From positions 62,001-126,000 of the forward strand of contig NZ_JAFBCV010000010.1 of the NCBI RefSeq assembly GCF_016907895.1: a stretch of DNA of 64,000 bases, written 5' to 3'. The translations under genes were made by a program, and so were the position numbers. This DNA is from Shouchella xiaoxiensis. GTDB lineage: Bacteria; Bacillota; Bacilli; Bacillales; Bacillaceae_D. Shown in pieces: positions 16,783 through 24,409 of the stretch (position 1 is its first letter; each line of letters opens with the position of its first letter). Below the pieces are notes generated by a model. It had not been told where the DNA came from and did no database searches. It saw only the letters and a program-made list of their open reading frames with translations.

Positions 16783-16876
16783 AGTATAGCAGTTTCTTTA
16801 TTTAACTCAAGTGAAAGAAATCAATTGCAAGTTTTACTCAGCTATGATAGCTTTTATTTAACTCAGTTGAAAGAAA
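16783..16876. promoter_or_regulatory. Divergent promoter region with twin TetR operators
   Basis: Two near-identical dyads lie at 16793-16820 and 16851-16876. Each contains TTTATTTAACTC followed by A/G changes and GAAAGAAA, with TTTCTTT/AAAGAAA arms around ACT-CA-AGT in the first. The first covers the -35 (TTGAGT) of the minus-strand tetR promoter (TATACT at 16783-16788). The second sits just before the ribosome site of the plus-strand gene. This arrangement allows one repressor to shut both genes. Confidence 0.8.
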
Positions 16877-16891
16877 AAGAGGTGCACAGAT

Positions 16892-17536
16892 ATGAATGAC
16901 TTGCTTATCCAATATCAATGGGAGATCTTCATCGGTTTAGAAGTACTTGGCTTCGCCGCCCTGATATTGTTTGGGTTAACCCGCTATAAGTTTCAAAAAC
17001 AAGGGCTGTCGAAACTGTTTATTCTGCTCTTCATAGGCTTCACTGCGATTGAAGCACTGCTTGCCTGGTATATTTTTTCGTTAACAGGAGAAATCGGGAC
17101 ATTCCAAATCATCGTCAGTATCTTCGTGCTCTACGCGATTACGTTTGGTTATCAGGATTTTAAAAAGCTGGATCGCTGGATGAGAAAGAAGATCGATGTG
17201 GACGGCTTGTTAACGGAGCAGGACTACGAGGAGATGAGGAAACAAAAGGACCCGCGCTATCAATCAGCCCGCTATTTGAAAACGTGGCTCGCGCATTTAG
17301 CCGTATTTTTGCTAGCGCAAACGCTGTTTTTTGGACTAAGCGGGTTAAACTTCGAGCAGTCGCTTGCCTATTTAACCGATCTTAGCTGGTTTGACAGCGA
17401 CACGTATGAACCTACACCATACGCAAATGAAATCCTCCACGGCATCGCGATGGTCTGGGGCATCGTATTTGTGATTGATTCGATTGTTTCGGCGACGTAT
17501 ATTTTTCAGCGGAAAGATAAGCCACAGGCAGACTAA
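16892..17536 (+). CDS. Multi-span membrane protein controlled by the adjacent TetR
   Basis: 214 residues with about five hydrophobic helices: three at 10-95, a charged cytosolic segment (KKLDRWMRKKIDVDGLLTEQ), then two at 130-155 and 185-205. A polar acidic loop precedes the last helix. No family is recognised. The ATG follows AAAGAGGTG. The TetR operator overlapping its leader suggests induction by a small ligand, as for efflux or membrane-stress proteins (inference). Confidence 0.65.
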   Translation: MNDLLIQYQWEIFIGLEVLGFAALILFGLTRYKFQKQGLSKLFILLFIGFTAIEALLAWYIFSLTGEIGTFQIIVSIFVLYAITFGYQDFKKLDRWMRKKIDVDGLLTEQDYEEMRKQKDPRYQSARYLKTWLAHLAVFLLAQTLFFGLSGLNFEQSLAYLTDLSWFDSDTYEPTPYANEILHGIAMVWGIVFVIDSIVSATYIFQRKDKPQAD

Positions 17537-17579
17537 TTCCGATGATACACTGGAAGAAAAAGGAAAAAGGAGCGTCATC

Positions 17580-18173
17580 ATGATGCGCTTTGCGATAAAA
17601 TCAGTTGGTATAATCGTCGCCCTGTTCCTGCTTTTAATGAACTACGCTGCTTTCTCAATCTGGTCGTTTTCAAACGAAAATCAACTGGTCAAAACCGATG
17701 CGGCAGTCGTTCTTGGGGCTGCAATTTGGGATGGTACTCCCTCCCCTGTCTTCGCGGAACGGATTAACCATGCGATTTGGCTCTATCAACATGACTACGT
17801 CAACTTTCTCATTTTTACCGGTGGAAAAGGGGACGGTGAGCAGTACAGTGAAGCTGAGGTGGCACGGCAGTATGCGATCGAGCAAGGGATTGAATCAGAA
17901 GCTATTTTAACTGAGGAAGTGTCTACCATTACTGAAGAAAATCTGGAGCAAGCGCTGCTCGTATCAGCACAAGAACCAATCGAATCCTACGCAATTGTCA
18001 GCGATCCCCTTCATATGAAGCGAGCGATGATGATGGCAGATGATTTGGGAATGGAGGCTCACTCTTCCCCAACACAAACATCAGCCTATACGTCATGGAG
18101 TAGCCAAGCGCCATTCCTCGCGCGCGAAACGCTTTTCTACGTTGGGTATATGCTGGTTAAGCCGTTTCGGTAA
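17580..18173 (+). CDS. YdcF/SanA-like DUF218 membrane-anchored protein
   Basis: 197 residues from the ATG at 17580, chosen for AAAGGAG 7 bases upstream. One N-terminal membrane helix, then a DUF218 domain: DAAVVLGAAIWDGTPSPVF at about 42, IFTGGKGDGEQYSEAEVA at about 78, TEENLEQALLV and IVSDPLHMKRAMMMADDLG. Relatives act at the cell envelope (SanA, ElyC-like), but the reaction is unknown. It begins shortly after the membrane-protein gene and may share its transcript. Confidence 0.85.
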   Translation: MMRFAIKSVGIIVALFLLLMNYAAFSIWSFSNENQLVKTDAAVVLGAAIWDGTPSPVFAERINHAIWLYQHDYVNFLIFTGGKGDGEQYSEAEVARQYAIEQGIESEAILTEEVSTITEENLEQALLVSAQEPIESYAIVSDPLHMKRAMMMADDLGMEAHSSPTQTSAYTSWSSQAPFLARETLFYVGYMLVKPFR

Positions 18174-18185
18174 GTAAAAAGGAGC

Positions 18186-18531
18186 ACGATTATTGAACAA
18201 GAGGCCGACGAGGCTTCCTTATTTGCTTTACTGCAAACGGAAGGAAATGAATGGAACGATTATTTAACAAAGGATGCGCCGAGAATACAGGGACTCACTG
18301 AAGCACTTCATAACCTATGTCGCTTATGACGGAAACAAGCTATATGGCTTCTCGCGGTCGATCCTAGACGGTGCGTTTCATGTGCATGTTTGTGATTTGC
18401 TTGTTCACAAAAATGAACGAGGAAAAGGACTGGAAAAACGATTACCCTATCATACTGTGCTTGTTATGTCAGATGTTGATGACTACTACCAAAAGGTCGG
18501 CTATGAAAAATCGGTTTGGTTTTTGAAGTAA
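18186..18531 (+). pseudogene. Decayed GNAT acetyltransferase gene
   Basis: The front part (IEQEADEASLFALLQTEG then NEWNDYL) is in one frame beginning at ACG where ATG is expected, after AAAAAGGAG. Around 18272-18290 the coding jumps to another frame (RREYRDSLKHFITYVAYDG, LLVHKNERGKGLEKRL). The part between KRL and YHTVLVMSDVDDYY is shorter than in intact relatives of this acetyltransferase type. Lost start, one frameshift and an internal deletion make function unlikely. Confidence 0.75.
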
Positions 18532-18641
18532 AGCTCTCATTCTTTATTGAGCTGATTTGGCTGAATTCCCACTTTACCAAAAGCTGCATTTTTTTAACAA
18601 TTAAGGATGCGAAAAAATTTTTTAATTAATCCCACGTCAAT

Positions 18642-18676
18642 CACTCTTTAAATAGGAAGCCCGTATAGTATACGGG
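18642..18676 (+). promoter_or_regulatory. Possible sigma-K promoter and 17-bp palindrome at the spore-protein start
   Basis: CCCGTATAGTATACGGG at 18660-18676 is a perfect palindrome ending within the ribosome site (GGGAGGTGAT). Within it CGTATAGTA resembles the sigma-K -10 CATANNNTA with one mismatch, and an AC lies 17 bases upstream at 18643. Either a mother-cell promoter or an RNA hairpin masking the ribosome site is possible. Confidence 0.4.
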
Positions 18677-18688
18677 AGGTGATAATAC

Positions 18689-19225
18689 GTGGACTGTTGC
18701 AACTCAAATAATGAATGTTCTTGCAAAAATTCTGTACAAAAGTTCACTAAACCGAACCGCGTACAAGGCAGCACTACTGGTCCAACCGGTCCCGCTGGTC
18801 CGACAGGTCCCACCGGGCCATCAAATGGGAACACCGGCATCAACTTAACTGCCTATGGTTCCTTATTCGGAGTAAATGCTGATATTCTTAACACTCCAGG
18901 CACCCTATCATTTGAAGGGGCTACACCTGCCATAGGCATAACACCCAATTTGCCAAGTGAACTAGTCGTCGCACTTTCCGGTCTCTATCAGATCACAGCT
19001 ACTTACCAAACCTCTCCAGGTACAGCTTCTGCTTTGGTTCAAGTCAATGGAGTAAGCATTGAAAACTCACTCACAAGTACGAGCTTCGGCAGTAGTGCGA
19101 GCACCACAATTCAGCTGCCGCTTAACGCTGGTGATCGTGTATCCTTATTTGCCCAAACTTTTGATCCAGGTTTTGGCGGTATCTTCGGACCAAGAAATTT
19201 AACGATTGCTCGCTTAGGTTCATAA
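18689..19225 (+). CDS. Collagen-like spore-surface protein (BclA-type)
   Basis: 178 residues, GTG start after GGGAGGTGAT. A Cys-rich N-terminus (MDCCNSNNECSCKNS) is followed by a short collagen stretch of five Gly-x-x units rich in TGPTGP at about 31-50. A 125-residue C-terminal beta domain follows, of the C1q/TNF-like type found at the tip of exosporium filaments (LSGLYQITATYQTS, LPLNAGDRVSLFAQ). It is expected on the spore outer surface and probably trimeric. The collagen repeat is very short compared with BclA. Its own terminator follows. Confidence 0.8.
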   Translation: MDCCNSNNECSCKNSVQKFTKPNRVQGSTTGPTGPAGPTGPTGPSNGNTGINLTAYGSLFGVNADILNTPGTLSFEGATPAIGITPNLPSELVVALSGLYQITATYQTSPGTASALVQVNGVSIENSLTSTSFGSSASTTIQLPLNAGDRVSLFAQTFDPGFGGIFGPRNLTIARLGS

Positions 19226-19233
19226 TCCTTTTT

Positions 19234-19259
19234 GAAAAACTCGCCTCGGCGAGTTTTTC
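19234..19259 (+). terminator. Terminator after the collagen-like gene
   Basis: GAAAAACTCGCC, two-base loop, GGCGAGTTTTTC. Confidence 0.85.
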
Positions 19260-19364
19260 ATTTGTCTTATGGAATAAGATGCCTGATCGTCATCCTTCAT
19301 TTGTCTGTTAAGTTGTATTTATCGAATAATTCGATTATCATTCATATTACTAGTGGTTCAACAG

Positions 19365-19706
19365 TTAATCTAACGCGATTTCTTCAATCTCCACAATCCG
19401 AATCTCACGGTTGTCTTCATAGCGGAATTGGATGCGGTAATTGCTGTTTCTCCCCTCTAATTCTAAATAGTTTTTCGATCCTTGATAGTCATTCGAGTGC
19501 AGCAATTCTTGAACTTCTGCTAGCATTTCAGTTGATGCCTCACTGTTTACATTCTCAAAGTTTGATTCCACAAGCATATCGTTTAGCCAATCAATCGTTG
19601 TCACCGTTCGGTCTTTCTCGATTGTGTACAACGTTGTGATGGTAAGAGTTAGCGCAAAGATTAAATAAAATGCTATCGTCTTTCTTTTTTCTGAACTCAC
19701 TCTCAT
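19365..19706 (-). CDS. Small membrane-anchored extracytoplasmic protein
   Basis: 113 residues: basic N-terminus, one helix (IAFYLIFALTLTITTLYTI) and an acidic domain ending in beta strands (NYRIQFRYEDNREIRIVEIE). No lipobox. No family recognised. It lies convergent to the collagen-like gene. Confidence 0.6.
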   Translation of the reverse strand: MRVSSEKRKTIAFYLIFALTLTITTLYTIEKDRTVTTIDWLNDMLVESNFENVNSEASTEMLAEVQELLHSNDYQGSKNYLELEGRNSNYRIQFRYEDNREIRIVEIEEIALD

Positions 19707-19777
19707 TCAGCTCCTTTCTTAAAGGTAAGCTACCCTGAGCAATCAGAATACAAACAAATGAAAAAGGAGCAATCGCC

Positions 19778-20179
19778 ATGAAGCAAGGACTAATCCACCA
19801 TATTGAGCTCTATGTATCGAATCTAGAAAAATCAAGTCAATTCTGGGGCTGGCTGCTCGAAGAACTTGGCTACAGTTCCTTTCAAGAATGGGACAAGGGA
19901 TGCAGCTGGAAGCTCGGAGATAGCTACCTTGTCTTTGTGCAAACAGAGGAAAAATACCTCGACATCCCGTACCACCGCAAACGTGTCGGACTGAATCATC
20001 TCGCATTCCACGCATCCTCGCGGGAGCACGTCGATGCCCTCACGGAAGAGCTGAAAAGCAGGAATGTGAATGTTCTTTATCAAAAAACACATCCCTTCGC
20101 TGGTGGCCCGAGTCATTACGCCGTTTACTTTGAAGATCCGGACCGCATGAAGGTCGAGCTGGTGGCGGGGAGTGAATGA
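19778..20179 (+). CDS. VOC (glyoxalase/bleomycin-resistance fold) protein
   Basis: 133 residues, a single VOC domain with metal-ligand positions HHIELYV near residue 7, LNHLAFHA near 74 and VYFEDPDRMKVELV near 118. It could be a lyase or a thiol transferase; the substrate is not deducible. Strong AAAAAGGAG site upstream. Confidence 0.85.
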   Translation: MKQGLIHHIELYVSNLEKSSQFWGWLLEELGYSSFQEWDKGCSWKLGDSYLVFVQTEEKYLDIPYHRKRVGLNHLAFHASSREHVDALTEELKSRNVNVLYQKTHPFAGGPSHYAVYFEDPDRMKVELVAGSE

Positions 20180-20252
20180 TTTGCCGTTTTAAACTTAAAC
20201 CGAGTAAATGCCTAGTAAACCATTTGCTTTATAAATTGCTTTATAAATTGAA

Positions 20253-20283
20253 AACCCATTCCTTCACCTCGAAGGAATGGGTT
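20253..20283. terminator. Bidirectional terminator between VOC and AraC genes
   Basis: AACCCATTCCTTC, loop ACCTC, GAAGGAATGGGTT: a 13-bp perfect stem between convergent genes. Confidence 0.85.
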
Positions 20284-20290
20284 ACGGTTA

Positions 20291-21124
20291 CTATCTAGCT
20301 GCTTTCATCACAGGAACCCAAATCTCATTCGTGGTTTCCGTCACGTTCGTTGTAAATTCTGGCGCATCAGCAAGCTCATAACCGGAAGTAGGAAACCACT
20401 CTGAATAAATGCGTTCCCACGTCGTTAAGAGAGCCTCTGGCAGCTCACCCGTAGCGGTAAAAACAGCCCACGTATTTGCAGGAATCACATGTTCGTCAAA
20501 TCCTGGTGGGCATGGTTTTGTTGATTCGACTGCGATGTAATAATCGACTTCACCGCTCTTTTTCGCTGTCGCTACATGAACAATTTGCTGAAAAGACGCT
20601 TCACGATCTGGCACCATACTCGCCTCAATCTCTTCAAGTGAATCCCACAGCTGCGGGTTAAAACCATTTTTATCAACGAGTACGTTTTCTTTCTTGCCAA
20701 TAATCCTGAATGCCTCTTTCTCCACAAACCGATAGTTCATTTCAACATCTCCTTTTATCGATAGTTGGAAAGTCATTCGTGGATACGCTTTTAACGGTAC
20801 ATTTAAACCCTTAACCTTCTTTGGTAAAATTCCGTGGAGCGCTTGGAACGCTCGGGCAAATGCATCTGGTGAGTGGTAGCCGTATTTAATGGCAACATCA
20901 ATGACGCGCATTTCCCGTTCTTTCAGATCAAAAGCGGCAAGCGTTAACCTCCTTCTTCGCACATACTCAGACAAAGGAATCCCGGCAATAAACGAAAACA
21001 TTCGCTTGAAATGGTGCTCGGAAAAACAGGCGACCTTAGCGACTTCACTATAGTCAATCTCTTGGTCTAAATTGGCTTCAATGTATGCGATTGCCTCGTT
21101 TAAGGAATCAAGCGAATCCATCAA
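20291..21124 (-). CDS. AraC-family regulator with GyrI-like effector domain
   Basis: 277 residues. Two AraC helix-turn-helix motifs occupy about 8-105 (YSEVAKVACFSEHHFKRMFS; VIDVAIKYGYHSPDAFARAF). A GyrI-like small-molecule-binding domain covers about 125-277. This Rob/BltR-like layout is usual for regulators of multidrug or stress responses. The target is not evident. Confidence 0.9.
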   Translation of the reverse strand: MMDSLDSLNEAIAYIEANLDQEIDYSEVAKVACFSEHHFKRMFSFIAGIPLSEYVRRRRLTLAAFDLKEREMRVIDVAIKYGYHSPDAFARAFQALHGILPKKVKGLNVPLKAYPRMTFQLSIKGDVEMNYRFVEKEAFRIIGKKENVLVDKNGFNPQLWDSLEEIEASMVPDREASFQQIVHVATAKKSGEVDYYIAVESTKPCPPGFDEHVIPANTWAVFTATGELPEALLTTWERIYSEWFPTSGYELADAPEFTTNVTETTNEIWVPVMKAAR

Positions 21125-21215
21125 CTAACCTCCCTTCTTTTGTAGACTATCAATATAAAGGCGACCAAACCCGATTTTCTATGTTCTTTTGTGTGGGTTC
21201 ATCAATCAGAACCCG

Positions 21216-21402
21216 TTGACATCTAATGACCAACGGCATAAACTATAGGCATATAGTCAATACTGAAAAAACCTATACTGTAGTGGTTGCCTCCACTGCA
21301 GCATAGGTGAAAACAGATGAGTCAACTCAAAGGTTGGCGCATTGTTTTAAGCTCTACAAATAGCCCTTATTTGAGTATCGAGCTCGAGGGCTATTTGTCG
21401 TT
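21216..21402 (+). ncRNA. Putative antisense antitoxin RNA of a type I toxin-antitoxin locus
   Basis: A strong plus-strand promoter, TTGACA (21216-21221), 17 bases, TAAACT (21239-21244), predicts transcription from about 21251 toward and across the 3' end of the minus-strand toxin gene. The predicted RNA contains a stable hairpin (CCTAT..CTG.AGTGG / CCACT.CAG.ATAGG at 21271-21306) and ends at a hairpin made by AAATAGCCCT and AGGGCTATTT at 21358-21396, which the toxin message also uses in the opposite direction. The layout equals txpA/RatA and bsrG/SR4 of Bacillus subtilis: convergent, overlapping at the 3' ends. Confidence 0.65.
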
Positions 21403-21498
21403 TCTGAGAAGCAAAATCAACGTAATCAGTCCAATAATGAACATACCTGTACTAAAGCCTACAGTGATTACTAACGACATTGCTTCATAGATTGACAA
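21391..21498 (-). CDS. Holin-like type I toxin peptide (TxpA/BsrG class)
   Basis: A TTG at 21496-21498 with AGGGGGTG upstream opens 35 codons: LSIYEAMSLVITVGFSTGMF, then a hydrophobic helix and a basic end RNDK. The start (xSIYEAM), single membrane span and short charged tail match the putative holin-like toxin family. The promoter has an extended -10 (TGCTATACT near 21570). In the leader, ACACTCC can pair with GGGGGTGT at the ribosome site, a masking known from such toxins. Overlap with the antisense RNA supports the assignment. Confidence 0.7.
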   Translation of the reverse strand: MSIYEAMSLVITVGFSTGMFIIGLITLILLLRNDK

Positions 21499-21932
21499 GG
21501 CAAACACCCCCTCCCATACCGGAGTGTCGCCACCTTCGAGCTGTCTGTTTATACTTACAAAGAGTATAGCATACCCATTTCCCTAACAATTGCTAGCTTT
21601 TTTTCTGAAGATCGCTGCTTCCACTTCAACAACCTCTTCCCTTTCACTCAATTACTTCTCAATATCCGATAGATACTTACATTCTTACTTTATGATAAGC
21701 CCCGTTGATTCGCTTGAAAATGATGAGTACAGTAATTTCGTCTTTGCTATAACATTAATTAGATCAAAAAACGCCCTAAGCCTCTTATTGTTTTAGCTGA
21801 AACACCTAAAATTATCCGCTGTTCACTTATATTTGTTAAGAGTCACTTTACAGGGCAATATCTATACTTTTTTGCTACAAAATGCTTCAATTGAATTAAA
21901 AGACTATAGATCGAAGAAAGGGAGTGGCTTAT
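21499..21932. other. Toxin leader/promoter and otherwise empty intergenic DNA
   Basis: 21499-21580 holds the leader and promoter of the toxin gene. 21590-21925 is AT-rich; a frame of about 68 codons exists on the plus strand but lacks a ribosome site and resembles no family. Nothing else is supported. Confidence 0.4.
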
Positions 21933-22172
21933 ATGGTAACGATCCAAAAATGGGGCAATAGTTTAGCCGTTCGCATCCCCAGTGACCTTGCTAAACATTA
22001 CGGATTAACACTTGGTTCACAAGTTGAGCTTGAGGGAACAAACGGAGGTATTTTTGTTCGACCTGTTGTAAACAAACCAACGCTTGATGGGTTACTCGCA
22101 CAAATTAAAGAAAAAACAAACCCTCACTTAGAGTGTAGTTGGGAAAGAGCTAAAGGAAGAGAGTTTATTTAA
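21933..22172 (+). CDS. Orphan MazE-like antitoxin (AbrB/SpoVT fold)
   Basis: About 79 residues from ATG 21933, which has GGGAG at 8 bases. The swapped-hairpin DNA-binding domain is clear: TIQKWGNSLAVRIPSDLAKH then a glycine-linked strand pair. The C-terminal tail (LDGLLAQIKEKTNPH, ending WERAKGREF) is the segment that in MazE wraps MazF. No mazF follows; the next 230 bases hold no gene on this strand. It is therefore an orphan antitoxin or a lone regulator. Confidence 0.8.
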   Translation: MVTIQKWGNSLAVRIPSDLAKHYGLTLGSQVELEGTNGGIFVRPVVNKPTLDGLLAQIKEKTNPHLECSWERAKGREFI

Positions 22173-22288
22173 GTCTATATGCACCGAGTTTAATCTTGCT
22201 TCCTGCATTACCACACACTGGTATTAAGCTCTGAAATTTTCACCCCAACAGTGCCTTGACATCATATATACGTTTTTATCATAAATCA

Positions 22289-22317
22289 GAACAACCAAAC
22301 GTCGTTGTTCTTTTTTG
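22289..22317 (+). terminator. Terminator after the MazE-like gene
   Basis: AGAACAAC, 8-base loop, GTTGTTCT and TTTTTT. Confidence 0.8.
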
Positions 22318-22342
22318 TTGTGCTTGAGTCCGTTGCCGACAA

Positions 22343-22385
22343 AAGAAAAAAAAGATCGATATCGCTTTAAGCGATCGACCCTTTT
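22343..22385 (-). terminator. Terminator of the bdbD-bdbC operon
   Basis: On the minus strand GGTCGATCGCTT and AAGCGATATCGATC pair with a bulge and are followed by a T-run. Confidence 0.75.
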
Positions 22386-22404
22386 TAGAATAATAACTTG
22401 TAAT

Positions 22405-22827
22405 TTAACCTCTCCCTTTACACCGAACCATAATCATCAGCACGGTAATCGCAGTAAATGCGATTAATGCGAGAAACGGAATCGTAACAAAGCCAAACCA
22501 GTTGATGTACTGAGCGTTGCACGGCACTCCGTCCGTACAAGGAGAAAGCGGAGCGAAGCCGGGAATCTTTTGCATCATATAGTGATAGGTTGAGACAATC
22601 ATCCCGGTAATCGACAGCGGAAGCACGTATTTCTTGATCTTGCGCTCTCCACTGTAAGCGGCAATGCCAAGAATTAAGCTGAGCGGATACATTAGAATTC
22701 GCTGGTACCAGCAAAACTCACATGGCACAAATCCTTTTATTTCACTGAAATAAAGACTTCCGAGCGTCGCTACTAGAGCGACCACCCAGGCGAGATAGAG
22801 GAGGTAATCCTGAATCGCACTTTTCAT
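22405..22827 (-). CDS. bdbC: Disulfide oxidoreductase BdbC (DsbB family)
   Basis: 140-residue membrane protein with four helices that reoxidises its partner BdbD using quinone. Both redox pairs are present: Cys36-Cys39 in PCEFCWYQR and Cys97-Cys103 in SPCTDGVPCNAQ. Its ATG overlaps the stop codon of bdbD (TAATG), so translation is coupled. Confidence 0.95.
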   Translation of the reverse strand: MKSAIQDYLLYLAWVVALVATLGSLYFSEIKGFVPCEFCWYQRILMYPLSLILGIAAYSGERKIKKYVLPLSITGMIVSTYHYMMQKIPGFAPLSPCTDGVPCNAQYINWFGFVTIPFLALIAFTAITVLMIMVRCKGRG

Positions 22828-23492
22828 TACTCTCGCTCCATCTCAATTAAATCAACGATACTATCGTATTCAAATGGGTTTGTGACTTTATAGTTGTTCA
22901 CCATAATTGTTGGCGTTTGCGTCACTTCGAAACGATTGATTAGCTCCACATCAATTCCGATCTCGCTCTCGTATGCTTGATCTTCAATATCCTCAGATAA
23001 CGTTTCTAAGTCAATGCTCGAATCAACGGACTCGGCAATTTCTAACAGTTTTTCACGCGTAACCCACTGTTCATCATGCTGCTGCGATTCGGGTTGGTTT
23101 CGATAAATTTCTTTATGAAAATCCCAAAATGCTTCGGGCTGACGATCCCAAACTGACTCACTTGCCTGCGCCGCTAAGACCGATTCTCCGCCATGAAATG
23201 GTGTGTTGATATGGACAAACTGAACGATACCTGTATCAATGTATTCTTCTTGAAGGCGTGGAAAAACCGTTTCATCCCAAGCTTTGCATGATGGACATTT
23301 GTAATCACCGAATTCGATTACTTGAATAGGAGCTGTCTCGTCGCCGAGTACAGGTTGTCCTTCAATCGATGGTGCTACGTCAAATTCCGTGGCAATATCT
23401 TCTATTCCATTTGATTGATTCATAAAGACGACGATGAACACTGCTATGATCACAACGCCTACTGTTCCGCCGACTAACACTTTGCTGTTCAT
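22827..23492 (-). CDS. bdbD: Thiol-disulfide oxidoreductase BdbD (DsbA-like)
   Basis: 221 residues. An N-terminal membrane anchor (VVIIAVFIVVFM) is followed by an extracytoplasmic thioredoxin-fold domain with the CPSC active site (Cys66, Cys69 in FGDYKCPSCK) and the cis-proline loop TQTPTIMVNN near 200. It introduces disulfides into exported proteins, and BdbC recycles it. First gene of the two-gene operon. Confidence 0.95.
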   Translation of the reverse strand: MNSKVLVGGTVGVVIIAVFIVVFMNQSNGIEDIATEFDVAPSIEGQPVLGDETAPIQVIEFGDYKCPSCKAWDETVFPRLQEEYIDTGIVQFVHINTPFHGGESVLAAQASESVWDRQPEAFWDFHKEIYRNQPESQQHDEQWVTREKLLEIAESVDSSIDLETLSEDIEDQAYESEIGIDVELINRFEVTQTPTIMVNNYKVTNPFEYDSIVDLIEMERE

Positions 23493-23886
23493 TTGCTATC
23501 CCTGCTTTCTGCTAAATAAACTAATCTATGATTCCTATCTAGTATACAAGAGTTCAATTCCATTCTGAATGTCGATTGTGTCAATTCTATAAACTAATTG
23601 GAGAGAAAAGAGTAATTACTTAAAGAAAATCCCCATCTATAAATCGACTAATAAACAGGAATCCAGTCACTCAACCAAATTTCCCGAGGAAACATAATTG
23701 AAATAGAAGGATAGACATCGATTGTGTCGAATCATGTATTTTATAAAGATGGAATTACTTATCTAGAATAAGCGTTAATTTGATAAATGAATTCTTAATA
23801 TAAAACAATATGCAGTTTAAGTACCTTCAAACCGCCTAAGCTGCAACTTCCATTTATATTCATGTTGCTAATAAGTGAGGTGAAAC
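23493..23886. other. AT-rich intergenic region
   Basis: No gene seen. Two imperfect copies of CGATTGTGTC followed by A/T-rich sequence occur near 23574 and 23720 (also sharing TTATAAA/CTATAAA after them). They may be duplicated promoter or operator material upstream of the bdb operon and of the gene at 23887; evidence is weak. Confidence 0.35.
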
Positions 23887-24288
23887 ATGAAAGGAACTAG
23901 AAAAAAGGATGGTTCCCTAAACTATTTTCGTTTATTATTTTTATCATCAATTGTCGTTCTCTTAATACGTACTGATGCACTTGAAGAAACAAGTAGCGGT
24001 TATTGGGGTATTCCTGAGAATCATATCTCAATCGAAGGCTATGTTGTATCCAAAAGAATGAATGAAATATGGATTGCGGATCAGCAATTGACTATTCTTG
24101 AGAGAATAAATGGTTTTTTCACTTCTAATTACGGTAAAAGCACCGTTATTGTTATGAAACATGCCGAAGCGCAACAGAAACATATGCTTAGCCAAGCTAA
24201 GATAAATCAAAAAATAGTGGTCTACAGTGAAAACATAAGAGAGTCCAATCCCCCTAGTACGCTGTCTTATTATATCGAGTTAAAATAG
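23887..24288 (+). CDS. DUF3221-like exported protein
   Basis: 133 residues: basic N-terminus, one hydrophobic helix (LLFLSSIVVLLI) as uncleaved anchor or signal, then a small beta domain. ISIEGYVVSKRMNEIWI and KINQKIVVYSENIRESNPPS correspond to the paired motifs of DUF3221, a Bacillus family of unknown function. The match is by eye. AGTGAGGTG precedes the ATG. Confidence 0.55.
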   Translation: MKGTRKKDGSLNYFRLLFLSSIVVLLIRTDALEETSSGYWGIPENHISIEGYVVSKRMNEIWIADQQLTILERINGFFTSNYGKSTVIVMKHAEAQQKHMLSQAKINQKIVVYSENIRESNPPSTLSYYIELK

Positions 24289-24374
24289 CAGGTTGTTTAA
24301 AGCAATTTACTCTTTTGAATATATTTCTGTTTCCTAGGGGATTCTCTTCTAAGCCTCAAATTAAAATGAAACGT

Positions 24375-24408
24375 AAAAAGCGCCCATCTCACAATGGACG
24401 CTTTTTCA
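24375..24408 (-). terminator. Terminator of cadCA
   Basis: AAAAAGCGCCCAT, loop, ATGGACGCTTTTT immediately after the cadA stop. Confidence 0.85.
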
Positions 24409-24409
24409 T

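Noticed and set aside
21590-21796. 68-codon frame in the toxin-antitoxin intergenic region
   Set aside because: No ribosome site, AT-driven composition and no recognisable motif.
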